DNA from: Paenibacillus sp.
Lineage (GTDB): Bacteria > Bacillota > Bacilli > Paenibacillales > YIM-B00363
Direction: 5' to 3'
DNA: 64,000 nt
Assembly (NCBI RefSeq): GCF_031177825.1
Contig: NZ_JAPSKE010000005.1
Location: 303,792 to 367,791, forward strand
Part shown: one piece after another, positions 17,118-26,549 of the stretch
Numbering within the stretch: the first letter of the stretch is position 1
How the letters are laid out: every line of letters starts with the position of its first letter
Notes under the pieces: generated by a model
The model's input: only the letters and a program-made list of their open reading frames with translations
What the model was told of the DNA's origin: nothing
The model's database searches: none
Made by a program: the position numbers and the translations under genes

Positions 17118-18905
17118 TCATATTTCCTCGGGCTCGATGAGCAATCCATGTTCGTCTTCTTCGGCTTTGAGCGCGACGATGCCGACGCGCGTCCGGAACG
17201 GAGCGGTACGGTCGTTCCCGAACAAGGTCGAGCGGAGTCTGCCTTCGCGATCGACGAACATCGTACCGTGTCCTCCGTGAGGCACCGCGAGCCGCCTCGG
17301 GGAGTAAGGTCCGTACACATGATCGGATACGGCGTACATTAAATCGTACGTGCCGTCTACCCGTTCGTCGCCGTTCCATTCCGCCGCCCCGAGAATGTAC
17401 TTGTTTCGATATTTGACGAGGAACGCCCCCTCGTACCCGACGCGCCTCCCGTCTTCGCACAGCAGCTTGCGCGGTTCTTCCGCGAAGCCCGTCATATTTT
17501 CCTTCATGCGAGCGATCTTCCCGTCCTGCCATACGAAATACACCTGACCGTCTTCATCCAGGAACAGGCTGGAGTCGATATCCGTATTCGTCATCCGCCC
17601 CATGTCGATATAGGGTCCCTCCGGCTTTCCCGATACGCTTTTAATCAGCCCGGTGCCTCCGCCCTTCAGCGAATACGTAATCCAGAAGGTACCATACAAA
17701 TAAATCGTCTCCGGCGCCCAGAGACATGGGTTTTCATAAATATGGTTCTCCCAGGTCCCGTTTTCCGCGAGATCCCATACTTTCCCTACGTGGCTCCATA
17801 CCTTAAGATCCTTGGAGCTCCACAAGTGAAGCTGGTTGTTCCCGTTCCAGAAGTCTTGACGGGGTCGATCGGAGGTGCCCGTCAAATAATAAGTACCGTC
17901 CGGACCTAAGCAAATATGAGGATCTCGAATCGGAAAATCCGCGGCGGGCGCAAGACTTCCGACGGCACCCTTTTCGAGCACGACGTTCTCGCTCGGTCTT
18001 ATGAATCCCGGGCCCGCTAGGGACATCGGTACGACGGCGGGGTAATGCTCGACCGGCGAATAGCTGCCGCAGCCGGAGAAGGAAGCATACAGCTGTTCGT
18101 CCGGTCCGGTAAATAAGGACGCTTGACCGCCGTGGGGCAGCGCCAAATATCTACGGCTGTATGGACCGTAGACGGATCGGCTGACCGCCGCGAACGTATC
18201 CACCGCGTCGCTTCCCAGCCGCTCGAACGGTTCAGCGCATAACAGGAAGTAATAGCCGTCCCTCTTGCAGACGAACGCTCCATATGCCCCTGCCTGATGA
18301 TTCCGGGTATACGCGGGCCGGTCTACCCGTCCGGCCGTGCGCCAAGGCTGCACTTCCGCCCTCCGGGGTTGTTCCAACAGTCCTGTCATCTCCTCGTTCA
18401 TTCGGGCGATCCTGCCGTTGCCGTACACCCAATAGACCGCACCGTCATCATCCTCGAAGAGGGAGGCATCTCGTCCGTCGGCGGTCATTCTCCCCATATC
18501 TTGATATGGGCCGCGGACGCCTCCGGACAAGCTCCGGAGCAAGCCGGTGCCGCCTTGTTGTAGTCCGTAGGCGATCCAGTACGTTCCTCTCGAAAAATGT
18601 ATTCTCGGAGCGCTGATGCCGCAAGGGCCGTCGTTCTCCCGTTGCCAGGTCCCACCTCCCTCCAAGCTCCATACCGTGACGGGTCCCGTCCAAGTTTGCA
18701 AGTCCGAGGACGTCCACATCCGAATGCTCCGGCCGTCCGTCGTTCCGGTCAACGCATACGTTCGATCCGGACCTGCACAAATACTTGCATCCTTCAATGG
18801 CGTATGTAATATAGGCCGTACGACGGTTGCCGATTCGGAGAAGGCTGTGCAGGCGGCCCATTCCGTCTCGGGATGAGGCGGTTGATCGAGGAATCGATGC
18901 GTCAT
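17118..18905 (-). CDS. Tandem GH43 protein, two fused propellers, first one probably inactive
   Basis: 595 residues without signal peptide, so cytosolic. Two homologous GH43 propellers lie head to tail (about 1-305 and 325-595); matched segments are GGTGLLRSLSGGVRGPYQDM with GGTGLIKSVSGKPEGPYIDM, and YGNGRIARMNEEMTG with WQDGKIARMKENMTG. The second has the expected acids (RDPHI, TDIDSSLF, GYEGAF). In the first, the acid-catalyst motif reads AYGAF, so the glutamate is replaced by tyrosine. The ATG at 18905 overlaps the stop of the GH2 gene (ATGA). Together with GH2 it probably trims imported arabino- or xylo-oligosaccharides. Confidence 0.9.
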   Translation of the reverse strand: MTHRFLDQPPHPETEWAACTAFSESATVVRPILHTPLKDASICAGPDRTYALTGTTDGRSIRMWTSSDLQTWTGPVTVWSLEGGGTWQRENDGPCGISAPRIHFSRGTYWIAYGLQQGGTGLLRSLSGGVRGPYQDMGRMTADGRDASLFEDDDGAVYWVYGNGRIARMNEEMTGLLEQPRRAEVQPWRTAGRVDRPAYTRNHQAGAYGAFVCKRDGYYFLLCAEPFERLGSDAVDTFAAVSRSVYGPYSRRYLALPHGGQASLFTGPDEQLYASFSGCGSYSPVEHYPAVVPMSLAGPGFIRPSENVVLEKGAVGSLAPAADFPIRDPHICLGPDGTYYLTGTSDRPRQDFWNGNNQLHLWSSKDLKVWSHVGKVWDLAENGTWENHIYENPCLWAPETIYLYGTFWITYSLKGGGTGLIKSVSGKPEGPYIDMGRMTNTDIDSSLFLDEDGQVYFVWQDGKIARMKENMTGFAEEPRKLLCEDGRRVGYEGAFLVKYRNKYILGAAEWNGDERVDGTYDLMYAVSDHVYGPYSPRRLAVPHGGHGTMFVDREGRLRSTLFGNDRTAPFRTRVGIVALKAEEDEHGLLIEPEEI

Positions 18906-20707
18906 GTAGATTTCTCTCCATACGAATGAACCGCCGATTTTTCCAGCCTAGGCGCATGTCCTTCCATCACTTGCTTGATGACTTCGAGCGGCAGCTTCGG
19001 CTCCCGATCGAAGGTAAGCAAGCCGTTCATTTCCTGTTCCACGTCGGTCAACTGCGTATAACAATACCCTTGAATCGCCTTCGACTGCATGATCGGCTGC
19101 ACGACGTCGACGATGCGGTTCAGGAAATCTTCTTCGTCGGCGGCCGACGAGTACCCCCACCCCGCCGCTTCTCCTTTGCGAAACGAGATGCCTCCGAATT
19201 CCGACATATGGATCGGCTCGCCCTCGTACGGGAAACCCGGTACGTAAATCCAACGGTTCTGCGCGATGCTCCGGATCGCTTCGTCGGCGGTAGCATACCG
19301 CTCGCGCAGCACTTCTCGCCGCGATTCGTAATCGTGAATCGTCGCGATATCCGATTTGACATGCTCCCACCCGTCATTGGACAGGACCAAGCGTGTGTCG
19401 TCCAACGACTTCGTCAGATGGTACATCGTCAGGGCATGCTCCTGCTGCTTCTTGTCGATCAGCACGTTGGGCACGCCCCAGCTCTCGTTAATCGGCACCC
19501 AGACGACGATAGAGGGGTGGTTATAATCTCTCTCGATCGCTTCTTGCCATTCCTTCGTAATGCGGCGCACGTACGTTGCCGAGTATTGGTACGCGTTCGC
19601 CATTTCGCCCCAGACGAGAAGCCCCAGCGTATCGCACCAGTATAAGTAACGCGGATCTTCGATCTTCTGATGCTTTCGCGCTCCGTTAAACCCCATCGCC
19701 TTCGTAAGCTCGACGTCCCTGCGAAGCATCTCGTCCGAAGGCGCCGTCAGGACGCCGCCGGGGAAATAGCCTTGGTCCAGCACGAGCTTCATGTAATAAG
19801 GACGGTTATTGAGGCAAATCACGCCGTCCTCGACGGAAATTTTCCGCATGCCGAAGTAACTCTTCACCGTATCGACGCTTGCGCCTTGGTCGAGCAACTC
19901 GAACTCGATGTCGTATAAATTCGGAGTTTCCGGCGACCACCAACGGCCCAAGCCGTGATCGTTGAAGTCGTGCAAGCGGATCGTTCGGCTCTCTTCCGCG
20001 GAACTCATCTGCCAGCGATCTCTCGCAACGGGCTCCCCTTGGAAAGAAATCGAAGCGACCAGCTCTAGTCCGGGCCGCCACCCCTCGACGAAGCCTTCGA
20101 ACCGGATTTCGTTGCGGTCGATGTCCGGCGTCAGCTTCACGCTGCGCAAATACGAGCTCGACACGGCTTCCAACCATACGGTTTGCCAGATGCCGGTCGT
20201 TCGAGTATAGAAGATGCCCTCGGATTTCTCCTTCCAATATTGTTTCCCTCGCGGCAGCGTCACGTCCAGGCTGTAATCTTTCGCCCGGACGACGATTTCG
20301 TTCGACCCGCGCTTCGCCGCGACCGTGATATCGGCCGTGAAAGGCGTGTGCCCCCCTTCATGGCAAGCGACGAGCTGCCCGTTCACCCATACCTTCGATT
20401 CGTAATCGACCGCGCCGAAATGAAGCAGGAGCCGGCGGCCGTCGTATTCGGTCGTCAAATCGAATTCCCTGCGATACCATACCAAGTCGTGGAAAGCAGT
20501 GTCTCCGATCCCGCTAAGCTCGCTTTGATAACAGAAGGGGACTCGAATCCGCTTCGAGAAAGGACGGTTCGTATGCCATCCCGCCCCCTCGCCGGCTCCT
20601 TCGTCGTCGAACTCGAATTGCCAAATCCCGTTAAGGTTCAGCCATTCGGTCCGCTCGAATTGCGGCCGCGGATATTCGCCCCGCGAGTAAAGTTCTGTAT
20701 GCGTCAT
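18902..20707 (-). CDS. Cytosolic glycoside hydrolase family 2 protein
   Basis: 601 residues, no signal peptide. Domain order is that of GH2: a jelly-roll sugar-binding domain (about 1-170, with WLNLNGIWQFEFDDE and VWVNGQLVACHEGGHTPF), an immunoglobulin-like domain (about 180-290) and a TIM barrel (about 290-590). The acid/base glutamate lies in HPSIVVWVPINESWG and the nucleophile in IHMSEFGG. It is shorter than typical beta-galactosidases and close to the beta-glucuronidase or small GH2 size class; specificity cannot be fixed. It lies 24 bp after the GH43 lipoprotein gene and overlaps the tandem GH43 gene by four bases. Confidence 0.92.
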   Translation of the reverse strand: MTHTELYSRGEYPRPQFERTEWLNLNGIWQFEFDDEGAGEGAGWHTNRPFSKRIRVPFCYQSELSGIGDTAFHDLVWYRREFDLTTEYDGRRLLLHFGAVDYESKVWVNGQLVACHEGGHTPFTADITVAAKRGSNEIVVRAKDYSLDVTLPRGKQYWKEKSEGIFYTRTTGIWQTVWLEAVSSSYLRSVKLTPDIDRNEIRFEGFVEGWRPGLELVASISFQGEPVARDRWQMSSAEESRTIRLHDFNDHGLGRWWSPETPNLYDIEFELLDQGASVDTVKSYFGMRKISVEDGVICLNNRPYYMKLVLDQGYFPGGVLTAPSDEMLRRDVELTKAMGFNGARKHQKIEDPRYLYWCDTLGLLVWGEMANAYQYSATYVRRITKEWQEAIERDYNHPSIVVWVPINESWGVPNVLIDKKQQEHALTMYHLTKSLDDTRLVLSNDGWEHVKSDIATIHDYESRREVLRERYATADEAIRSIAQNRWIYVPGFPYEGEPIHMSEFGGISFRKGEAAGWGYSSAADEEDFLNRIVDVVQPIMQSKAIQGYCYTQLTDVEQEMNGLLTFDREPKLPLEVIKQVMEGHAPRLEKSAVHSYGEKST

Positions 20708-20731
20708 CTCTCCACCGCTCCAATCCGTATT

Positions 20732-23215
20732 TTACTTTCTCTCTAAAGACGTAACCGTAAGATCGCCCAACGCGGTGTGCTCCGCGAAGCTGGAGCGGAT
20801 GCCGACTTTGCCGCGCAAGAACGCGCGGTCGTCGAAGTAGGAGAAGACGGGTTCCTTCCCCTGATCGAGGTAAGCTTCGATGCTGCCGCCGACCGCTTCG
20901 ACTCGGAGTCGGTACGTCTTGTTCAGCTCCAATGCGACGTCCGCCGATACGAGCAGCTCCGAATCGTAATTCAACTTGTACAACTCGATCTCCCGGTCGT
21001 TCACGGCGACATAGTACCCCATTATGGCATCGGTCACTTGGTCGGGAAAATGCGACTCGTTCGTGACGCGGAGCAGCACGCCAGCTTGGCCGAACTCCTC
21101 CTCTTCGATCGTAATGTCCGTCTCTACGGCATAATCGTCCCACAGCTCGCTCCCGCCGTACATCTTGGCGTCCTCCGTTCCCACGCTGCGGTAAGCGCCG
21201 TCCGCGAGCTCCCACGAACCGTGGACGGCATCCGAATCGGACCGTTCCAATACGTTGCGCTCCTCGAACGCTCCGGAGACGGACGGCGAGAATTCGATCG
21301 TTCGCCACTCTGCGGTCCCTTCCGTTAATTTGACGGTGAGCGTATGGTAGCCTTCCGCGAGCTCGACCTTCCCCACCCGCGTACGAACCCATTCCGATGC
21401 GTCGCCCTCGGGAGACGGGAAGGACGGCAGGCCGTACGAGCCGACCCGTTCGTCGTCGATCAGAAGCTCGATCTCCGCGGACGCCTCAGCCTTCTTCATC
21501 AGGACATCCACACCGTAGGTCCCGCTCTTGGATACGTTGACGGCATACCGGAGCCAATCCCCTTCGCCGGTTAGGGCGGCCGAATAGCTCCCGTCCTCCG
21601 ACTTGCGGATCGCGATCCCGTCACCCTTCCGCCAATCGGACGCCGCGGCCGCATCGGAGCGTCGGTACCCGCGCCCCTCGCCCTTCAAGTAATGGACGGC
21701 CTCGATCGAGCCGGGAATCGGCTTCGCCGTTTCGAAGTCGCTCGTCCCGCCGGCATCGTCGGCGAACGCCGTATAAGAGAACGTCGGCTTCGCCTTCTCG
21801 TATCGATAACCGATGCTTCCCGCGCCGATCTCCGATGCATCCGACTCCAGCTTCAGCATCGAATCGAGATATACCCTCACAAGCTCGTCCGTTCGCTCCA
21901 CTCGAATCGAATGGAGCTTCGTGAGATCGGTACCGTCCGGAATCGGCTGCTCATGAAGCACCGTCGACGCTCCGCCTTCCGTCCGAACGAGAGAGATCGT
22001 TCCCTTCTCCGGTTGAATGACGGCTTCGCTGTAATGATCTTTATCCGTGTAGGCGAACACCGCGCCGATCCGGCTTTCCGGAGATGCCGCGCGGTCGAGT
22101 CGGAAGTTGTATTCGGCCGTGAACACGGAACTTGTACGCGCCTGGCTCACGATCCACCCGCCGTCGTCGCCGACTCGGACCTCCGTCCAACGCCGATCGT
22201 CGATCCCGGCATCCAGCCGATCTTCGAAATCCGCCCGCTTCGGCGCCGGTTGGCGGAAGTTCGTGGGACCGAGCGCCGACATCTTCGCGCCGTTGAACGC
22301 CAGTCGGTCGATGTTCATCTGCCGTACGGGCGGGCCTTCGGCCGAACGTCCGACCAAGTTGTGATACACGATGTAGTAAGAATCTAAATCCGGTCCCATC
22401 ACGGTGGAGCTGTGACCGATGCCGTTGAAATCCGGCTGCGTGCTGATGAGGATCGGGTTGTTATCCGGCACGCGGTACGGCCCCGACGGCGATTCCTCGG
22501 ATACGGCGTAGTTGACGCGATACCCTTTGCTAAACACATGATTTCCGGTTAGCGTCATATAATAACGTCCGTCCCGCTTGATAATCATCGAACCTTCGGT
22601 CCAATGCCCGAGGAAGGCGCCGAGGATCGGCTTCCCGTAATCGAACGTCGAGGGCGATGTCATCGGAACCCCGACGATCCCTTCCCGGCCGGCATGCGTG
22701 AATAGCATCGTGCCGTCGTCGTCGACGAATACGGAACCGTCGATGCTCATCCCTACATTTTCCGTAATTCTCTCGAACGGCCCGATCGGCGATTCGCTTC
22801 GGAAGACGTAATGTCCTTTCCCGGCGGGAGAGGTATATAAATAGAAAAACCCGTTCCAATAGATGACCTCCGGCGCGTATGCGCCGGTAGAGACGGGGTC
22901 CTCCGTTACCAAACCCGCGTACGTCCATTTCACGAGATCGTCGGAAACCCATGCTTTGATGCCGACTCGAAAATCCTTCGTACTGACATACAAGTAGTAA
23001 CGTCCGTCATGACGCATGACGAACGGATCTCCGTTCCCGTAATCCGGCCACTCCTCCTCGAGAGCCGGGAACGGATTCGCATAGGATCGCTCTTCGAACT
23101 TCTTCATATCGAACGCCTCCGGTGTACTGGAATCATCGCAGCCCGTCGCGGCGACGGCCGCGAACGCGAGACACCCCGCCAATACGGCTCTCGCGGATCT
23201 CAACGCCCCCGTCAT
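20732..23215 (-). CDS. GH43 glycosidase, cell-surface lipoprotein with CBM6-like module
   Basis: 827 residues. A lipoprotein signal ends at C26 (VAATGC); an earlier LAGC at C15 lies too close to the N-terminus. The GH43 propeller (about 50-350) has D63 in GNGDPFV, the aspartate of SIDGSVF and the glutamate of WTEGSMI. A laminin-G-like domain (about 360-500), one CBM6-like module (about 525-655) and a C-terminal laminin-G-like domain (about 660-825) follow. The layout is a short version of the 13034-16897 protein, so the two are probably paralogues, one anchored and one released. It starts five bases after the permease gene and belongs to the importer operon. Confidence 0.93.
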   Translation of the reverse strand: MTGALRSARAVLAGCLAFAAVAATGCDDSSTPEAFDMKKFEERSYANPFPALEEEWPDYGNGDPFVMRHDGRYYLYVSTKDFRVGIKAWVSDDLVKWTYAGLVTEDPVSTGAYAPEVIYWNGFFYLYTSPAGKGHYVFRSESPIGPFERITENVGMSIDGSVFVDDDGTMLFTHAGREGIVGVPMTSPSTFDYGKPILGAFLGHWTEGSMIIKRDGRYYMTLTGNHVFSKGYRVNYAVSEESPSGPYRVPDNNPILISTQPDFNGIGHSSTVMGPDLDSYYIVYHNLVGRSAEGPPVRQMNIDRLAFNGAKMSALGPTNFRQPAPKRADFEDRLDAGIDDRRWTEVRVGDDGGWIVSQARTSSVFTAEYNFRLDRAASPESRIGAVFAYTDKDHYSEAVIQPEKGTISLVRTEGGASTVLHEQPIPDGTDLTKLHSIRVERTDELVRVYLDSMLKLESDASEIGAGSIGYRYEKAKPTFSYTAFADDAGGTSDFETAKPIPGSIEAVHYLKGEGRGYRRSDAAAASDWRKGDGIAIRKSEDGSYSAALTGEGDWLRYAVNVSKSGTYGVDVLMKKAEASAEIELLIDDERVGSYGLPSFPSPEGDASEWVRTRVGKVELAEGYHTLTVKLTEGTAEWRTIEFSPSVSGAFEERNVLERSDSDAVHGSWELADGAYRSVGTEDAKMYGGSELWDDYAVETDITIEEEEFGQAGVLLRVTNESHFPDQVTDAIMGYYVAVNDREIELYKLNYDSELLVSADVALELNKTYRLRVEAVGGSIEAYLDQGKEPVFSYFDDRAFLRGKVGIRSSFAEHTALGDLTVTSLERK

Positions 23216-23220
23216 AGGGG

Positions 23221-24057
23221 TTACCCCTTAATGCCGCTAATGGCGAGCGACTCGACGAAGTATCGTTGGCAGAAGAAGAACACGAGGATGACCGGCAGCA
23301 TGGCGATCACGGCGGCGGCCATAATCATCGGGTAGTTCGATCCCGAGATATACATGGATTGCATGGAAGCGATCAACACCTGGATCGTCTGCTTTTCCGG
23401 CGTATGCAAATAAATGAGCGGTCCGAGGAAGTCGTTCCAGATGCCCATGAAGCCTAACGCCGCTTGCGCCGCAAGGGCCGGCTTCATGATCGGAAGCGCG
23501 ATCGTCCAGAATATCCGGAAAAATCCGCTGCCGTCGATTTTCGCCGCTTCGATCAAGTCGTTCGGCAGCGCACCCGCTAAATATTGCTTCAAGAAAAAAA
23601 TAACGACGATGTTGCCGAATAAGCCGGGCACGATGAGCGGCAGCAGCGTGTCGACCCATTGAAGCGCCGAAAATCCGATGTATTGCGGAATCATGACGAC
23701 CGAATACGGAATCATCATCGTTCCGAGGAGGCCCATAAATAATACGCCCTTATAGGGGAACTCGAATTTGCCGAACGCGTAAGACGACATGGCCGAGACG
23801 AACAGCCCCACCGTCAACACGACGACCACGATCGTCATGCTGTTCAGAAAGCCGAACAACAACGGCGACTCTTCCCATACGGCTCTGAAGTTGTCGAAGG
23901 TAGCCGGGCTCGGAATCCACTTCGGCGGCAAGTCGAATATATGTTTCTGATGCTTCAACGAGGTCGACAGGGTCCAGACGAAGGGAGCGATCATGAAGAT
24001 GGAGCCCAGAAGTAGAAGGAACATCGCCCATGCATCCGCCGTTTTTTTATATTGCAT
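23221..24057 (-). CDS. Sugar ABC transporter permease, MalG type
   Basis: 278 residues with six hydrophobic segments and the EAA loop EAAKIDGSGFFRIFWTIALP. The C-terminus ends SLAISGIKG, like other CUT1 MalG-type permeases. It starts 12 bases after the MalF-type partner and is followed after five bases by the GH43 lipoprotein gene, so uptake and surface hydrolysis are co-expressed. Confidence 0.93.
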   Translation of the reverse strand: MQYKKTADAWAMFLLLLGSIFMIAPFVWTLSTSLKHQKHIFDLPPKWIPSPATFDNFRAVWEESPLLFGFLNSMTIVVVVLTVGLFVSAMSSYAFGKFEFPYKGVLFMGLLGTMMIPYSVVMIPQYIGFSALQWVDTLLPLIVPGLFGNIVVIFFLKQYLAGALPNDLIEAAKIDGSGFFRIFWTIALPIMKPALAAQAALGFMGIWNDFLGPLIYLHTPEKQTIQVLIASMQSMYISGSNYPMIMAAAVIAMLPVILVFFFCQRYFVESLAISGIKG

Positions 24058-24069
24058 TCCTTGTACCCC

Positions 24070-24963
24070 CTATTCTTGATACACCCATCGGTCGGAGAGC
24101 TTGAATTGAACCAAGGTGATCAGAAAGATGATGAGACCGAGCACCCAAGCTCCGGCGCTGGCGTAGCCCATATTGAAGTAAGCGAAGGCGTTCTGGAAAA
24201 TGTAGTAGACGATCGTCGCCCCGCTGTATTCCGGGCCTCCGTCGACGGCCAATACATAAATTTGGCTGAACGATTGGAACGTACCGATCACGCCCATCAC
24301 GACGACGAAGAAATGAATCGGCGTCAGCAGCGGAATCGTAATGGTCTTCAGCTTCTGCCAACCGCCCGCCCCGTCGATCTCCGCAGCTTCGTAATAAGTG
24401 GACGAGATCGATTGGAGTCCCGCGAGGTACAGCACCATCGTCCCTCCGACGCCTCCCCAGAGACCGATAAGAATGAGGGAAGGCTTCACCCAATCGGCTT
24501 CGCCCAGCCAATTCGGACCTTCGACGCCGAACAGCTGCCAGAGGAAGTTGTTGAGCAACCCGTAATCCTTGTTCAGAATCCACTGCCAGAGCAAGGACAC
24601 CGCGATGATCGGCGAGATGACCGGCAAATAATACATCGTCCGCATCACGGAAATTCCCTTGAGCTTGCGATTCATGAGAATGGCAAGAAAGAGCGAAACG
24701 ACCATACCGATCGGGATGCCGAGCAACAAGTAGAACGTATTGAAAATCGACTTATAAAATTTCTCGTCCTTCAGCAGGTCGACGTAGTTGGCGAAGCCGA
24801 CCCGTTCCGGGGGAGAAAGCATATCCCAATGATGGAAACTCATATAGATCGAGTACAGGATCGGCACGAGTCCGAAGATCAGAAACCCTAATACCGGAGG
24901 CAGCACGAACAAGTAAATCCACCAAAGCTCTTTTTTTCGATATCCGGGTAGCTTATTTTTCAT
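24070..24963 (-). CDS. Sugar ABC transporter permease, MalF type
   Basis: 297 residues with a short basic N-terminus (MKNKLPGYRKKELWW) and six membrane helices; EAA loop EAAEIDGAGGWQKLKTITIPLLTP. It pairs with the permease at 23221-24057 and the binding protein at 25058-26446. A GC-rich hairpin in the gap upstream (25012-25034) may stabilise the binding-protein message over the permease part. Confidence 0.93.
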   Translation of the reverse strand: MKNKLPGYRKKELWWIYLFVLPPVLGFLIFGLVPILYSIYMSFHHWDMLSPPERVGFANYVDLLKDEKFYKSIFNTFYLLLGIPIGMVVSLFLAILMNRKLKGISVMRTMYYLPVISPIIAVSLLWQWILNKDYGLLNNFLWQLFGVEGPNWLGEADWVKPSLILIGLWGGVGGTMVLYLAGLQSISSTYYEAAEIDGAGGWQKLKTITIPLLTPIHFFVVVMGVIGTFQSFSQIYVLAVDGGPEYSGATIVYYIFQNAFAYFNMGYASAGAWVLGLIIFLITLVQFKLSDRWVYQE

Positions 24964-25011
24964 AGGGAGCCCACCTTGCTTCCGTAGTTCGACTTGGGAA
25001 AAGGAAGAGAA

Positions 25012-25034
25012 CCGGCGGTACGCGGGGCCGCCGG
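25012..25034 (-). terminator. Intercistronic hairpin between binding protein and permease
   Basis: CCGGCGG-N9-CCGCCGG lies 24 bases after the binding-protein stop and 48 bases before the permease start. It lacks a real T run, so it is more likely a 3' stabiliser or partial terminator giving an excess of binding protein. Confidence 0.6.
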
Positions 25035-25057
25035 CAATCTCGATAGCAATCGCGATC

Positions 25058-26446
25058 TTATTTGTTCCCTTTATCGTAGAGCTCTTGAAGCTTCGGCTGC
25101 ATCATCGCCGTCCAATCCTTCGCGGACATCTCGCCGTTCCACACCTTGCTGGCTTCCTGCCAGAACGTATCGAGCCACTGATTATCCTTGGAACGGGCGG
25201 GAAGATCCGTTCTTCCGTAATCTTGGATAATGTCGAGGAACACTTGGCGATTGGCGGGTGCCTTCTCGTAGGCGATAAACTCGCCGTTCGCCATATCGAT
25301 CAAGTTCGGTACGGCCTGCCCGAGCTGATAATTTTGCCGTTGGCCTTCTTCGTCGAGCGACAGGAACGCCGCCAGGTTGAAGGCTTCCTCGACGTGTTTC
25401 GACTTCGCCGACACGGCGAAGCCCATGGACCCGAGCCACGTCGCCGTCTTTCCCGTGTTCGGACTTGCGGGCCAAGCGGCGATATCCCATCCGAAAGGAA
25501 GATCCCAGAACGCCGGTTGATCCCAAGGCCCCATAGCGAACATGCCCATCTGACCGTTCACGAAGCGTGTATACGCATTCATCGCTTGCTCGGCTTCTTG
25601 ATTCGGACTTACGTTATGCACAAGGTTTAAGTCCGCCGCAAACTGCATCGCTTCGTAAAACTCCGGCTTATCGATCGTGACGGTGCCCGTCGTGGAATCG
25701 AGGAAGTCGCCCCCGTTGCCCCAAACCGCGGATTCCAGGTTGTATGCTCCGACTCCGAATACGTCCGTTTTGCCGTCGCCGTCGTTGTCCGCGGTAATTG
25801 TCTTCGCCGCTTCCAACATGTCGTCCCACGTCCACTCGCCCGCTTTGGCCGAGGGGTACGCGATGCCGGCTTTGTCGAAGAGGTCCTTGTTATAGACGAA
25901 CGCCCATGGACCCACGTCCTTCGGAAGTCCGTAAATATCGCCCGTTCCGACCGCCGAACCGTCGTAGCGATAACGATCTAACGCCTGCTTCCACACATTG
26001 TCCGGATTGAACAGATCGGTCTGGTCGAGCTGCGCTTGCAGATTCATGAGAATGCCGGACTCCGCGAATCGATAAAATTCCGAACCGCCGACGTAAAATA
26101 CGTCCGGCGCTTTCCCGGAGCTGACGAGCGTCGTGAGCTTCTGCCCGTACTCGCCGGGGGGGACGGAAGTATACTTCACTTTGACATGCGTGTATTTCTT
26201 CTCGAAAGATGCGATCAGCTGCTCGAAAATTTTCTTTTCGTTCGGATTGCCGTGTCCCATAAATTCGATCGTGACCGGTTCTTTCTTCGGTTGTTCCGCC
26301 GTCTCCCCGCCGCCGCTCGGTTCGTTCGAGTTCGACGGAGTCGGTTCGGCGCTTTCGCCCGCGTTGCCGCTTCCGCCCGAGCAAGCGGACGACACCAACA
26401 TGAAGCTCATTAGGACTAGCGATACCCATTTCAAATTGTTTTTCAT
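25058..26446 (-). CDS. Sugar ABC transporter substrate-binding lipoprotein
   Basis: 462 residues, ATG at 26446 behind AGGAAGGGAAA. Lipoprotein signal with lipobox SSAC (C22), a Ser/Gly/Glu/Pro linker to about 55, then a type 1 solute-binding fold beginning VTIEFMGHGNPNEKKIFEQL. It is the first gene of the operon that continues through two permeases, GH43 lipoprotein, GH2, tandem GH43 and secreted GH43 down to 13034. The promoter region just upstream carries a cre-like box at the start site and an AT-rich dyad shared with the adjacent repressor gene, so both carbon catabolite repression and substrate-specific control are likely. Confidence 0.94.
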   Translation of the reverse strand: MKNNLKWVSLVLMSFMLVSSACSGGSGNAGESAEPTPSNSNEPSGGGETAEQPKKEPVTIEFMGHGNPNEKKIFEQLIASFEKKYTHVKVKYTSVPPGEYGQKLTTLVSSGKAPDVFYVGGSEFYRFAESGILMNLQAQLDQTDLFNPDNVWKQALDRYRYDGSAVGTGDIYGLPKDVGPWAFVYNKDLFDKAGIAYPSAKAGEWTWDDMLEAAKTITADNDGDGKTDVFGVGAYNLESAVWGNGGDFLDSTTGTVTIDKPEFYEAMQFAADLNLVHNVSPNQEAEQAMNAYTRFVNGQMGMFAMGPWDQPAFWDLPFGWDIAAWPASPNTGKTATWLGSMGFAVSAKSKHVEEAFNLAAFLSLDEEGQRQNYQLGQAVPNLIDMANGEFIAYEKAPANRQVFLDIIQDYGRTDLPARSKDNQWLDTFWQEASKVWNGEMSAKDWTAMMQPKLQELYDKGNK

Positions 26447-26491
26447 CTGTTTCCCTTCCTTCTCATTGAATTAATGACCCGTCTTCCACTC

Positions 26492-26505
26492 TGTAAGCGC
26501 TTTAC
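26492..26505. promoter_or_regulatory. cre-like box at the start site of the hemicellulose operon
   Basis: TGTAAGCGCTTTAC keeps the AAGCGCTT core of CcpA/LacI-type operators but ends AC instead of CA. It lies about 8 to 21 bases after a - strand TATAAT (26513-26518), where a bound repressor would block elongation. Position and core are suggestive; the last two bases deviate. Confidence 0.45.
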
Positions 26506-26512
26506 GAAACCC

Positions 26513-26518
26513 ATTATA
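26513..26518 (-). promoter_or_regulatory. Candidate -10 box of the hemicellulose operon
   Basis: TATAAT on the - strand, 67 bases before the binding-protein start. The corresponding -35 region is AT-rich (TATAAA at 17-base spacing), hence weak and probably dependent on the operator dyad next to it. Confidence 0.5.
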
Positions 26519-26528
26519 TTAAATATTG

Positions 26529-26545
26529 ATATATGTTTATATACC
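26529..26545. promoter_or_regulatory. Candidate operator A of the GntR-LacI repressors
   Basis: GATATATGTTTATATAC is an imperfect AT-rich dyad overlapping the -35 region of the operon promoter. It shares ATATATGTT followed by TATA with operator B at 27676-27695 upstream of the repressor gene. Confidence 0.4.
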
Positions 26546-26549
26546 TTAT

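Noticed and set aside
23169..23172. LAGC at residue 15 of the GH43 lipoprotein as lipobox
   Set aside because: No hydrophobic stretch precedes it; ATGC at C26 has a proper hydrophobic region before it.
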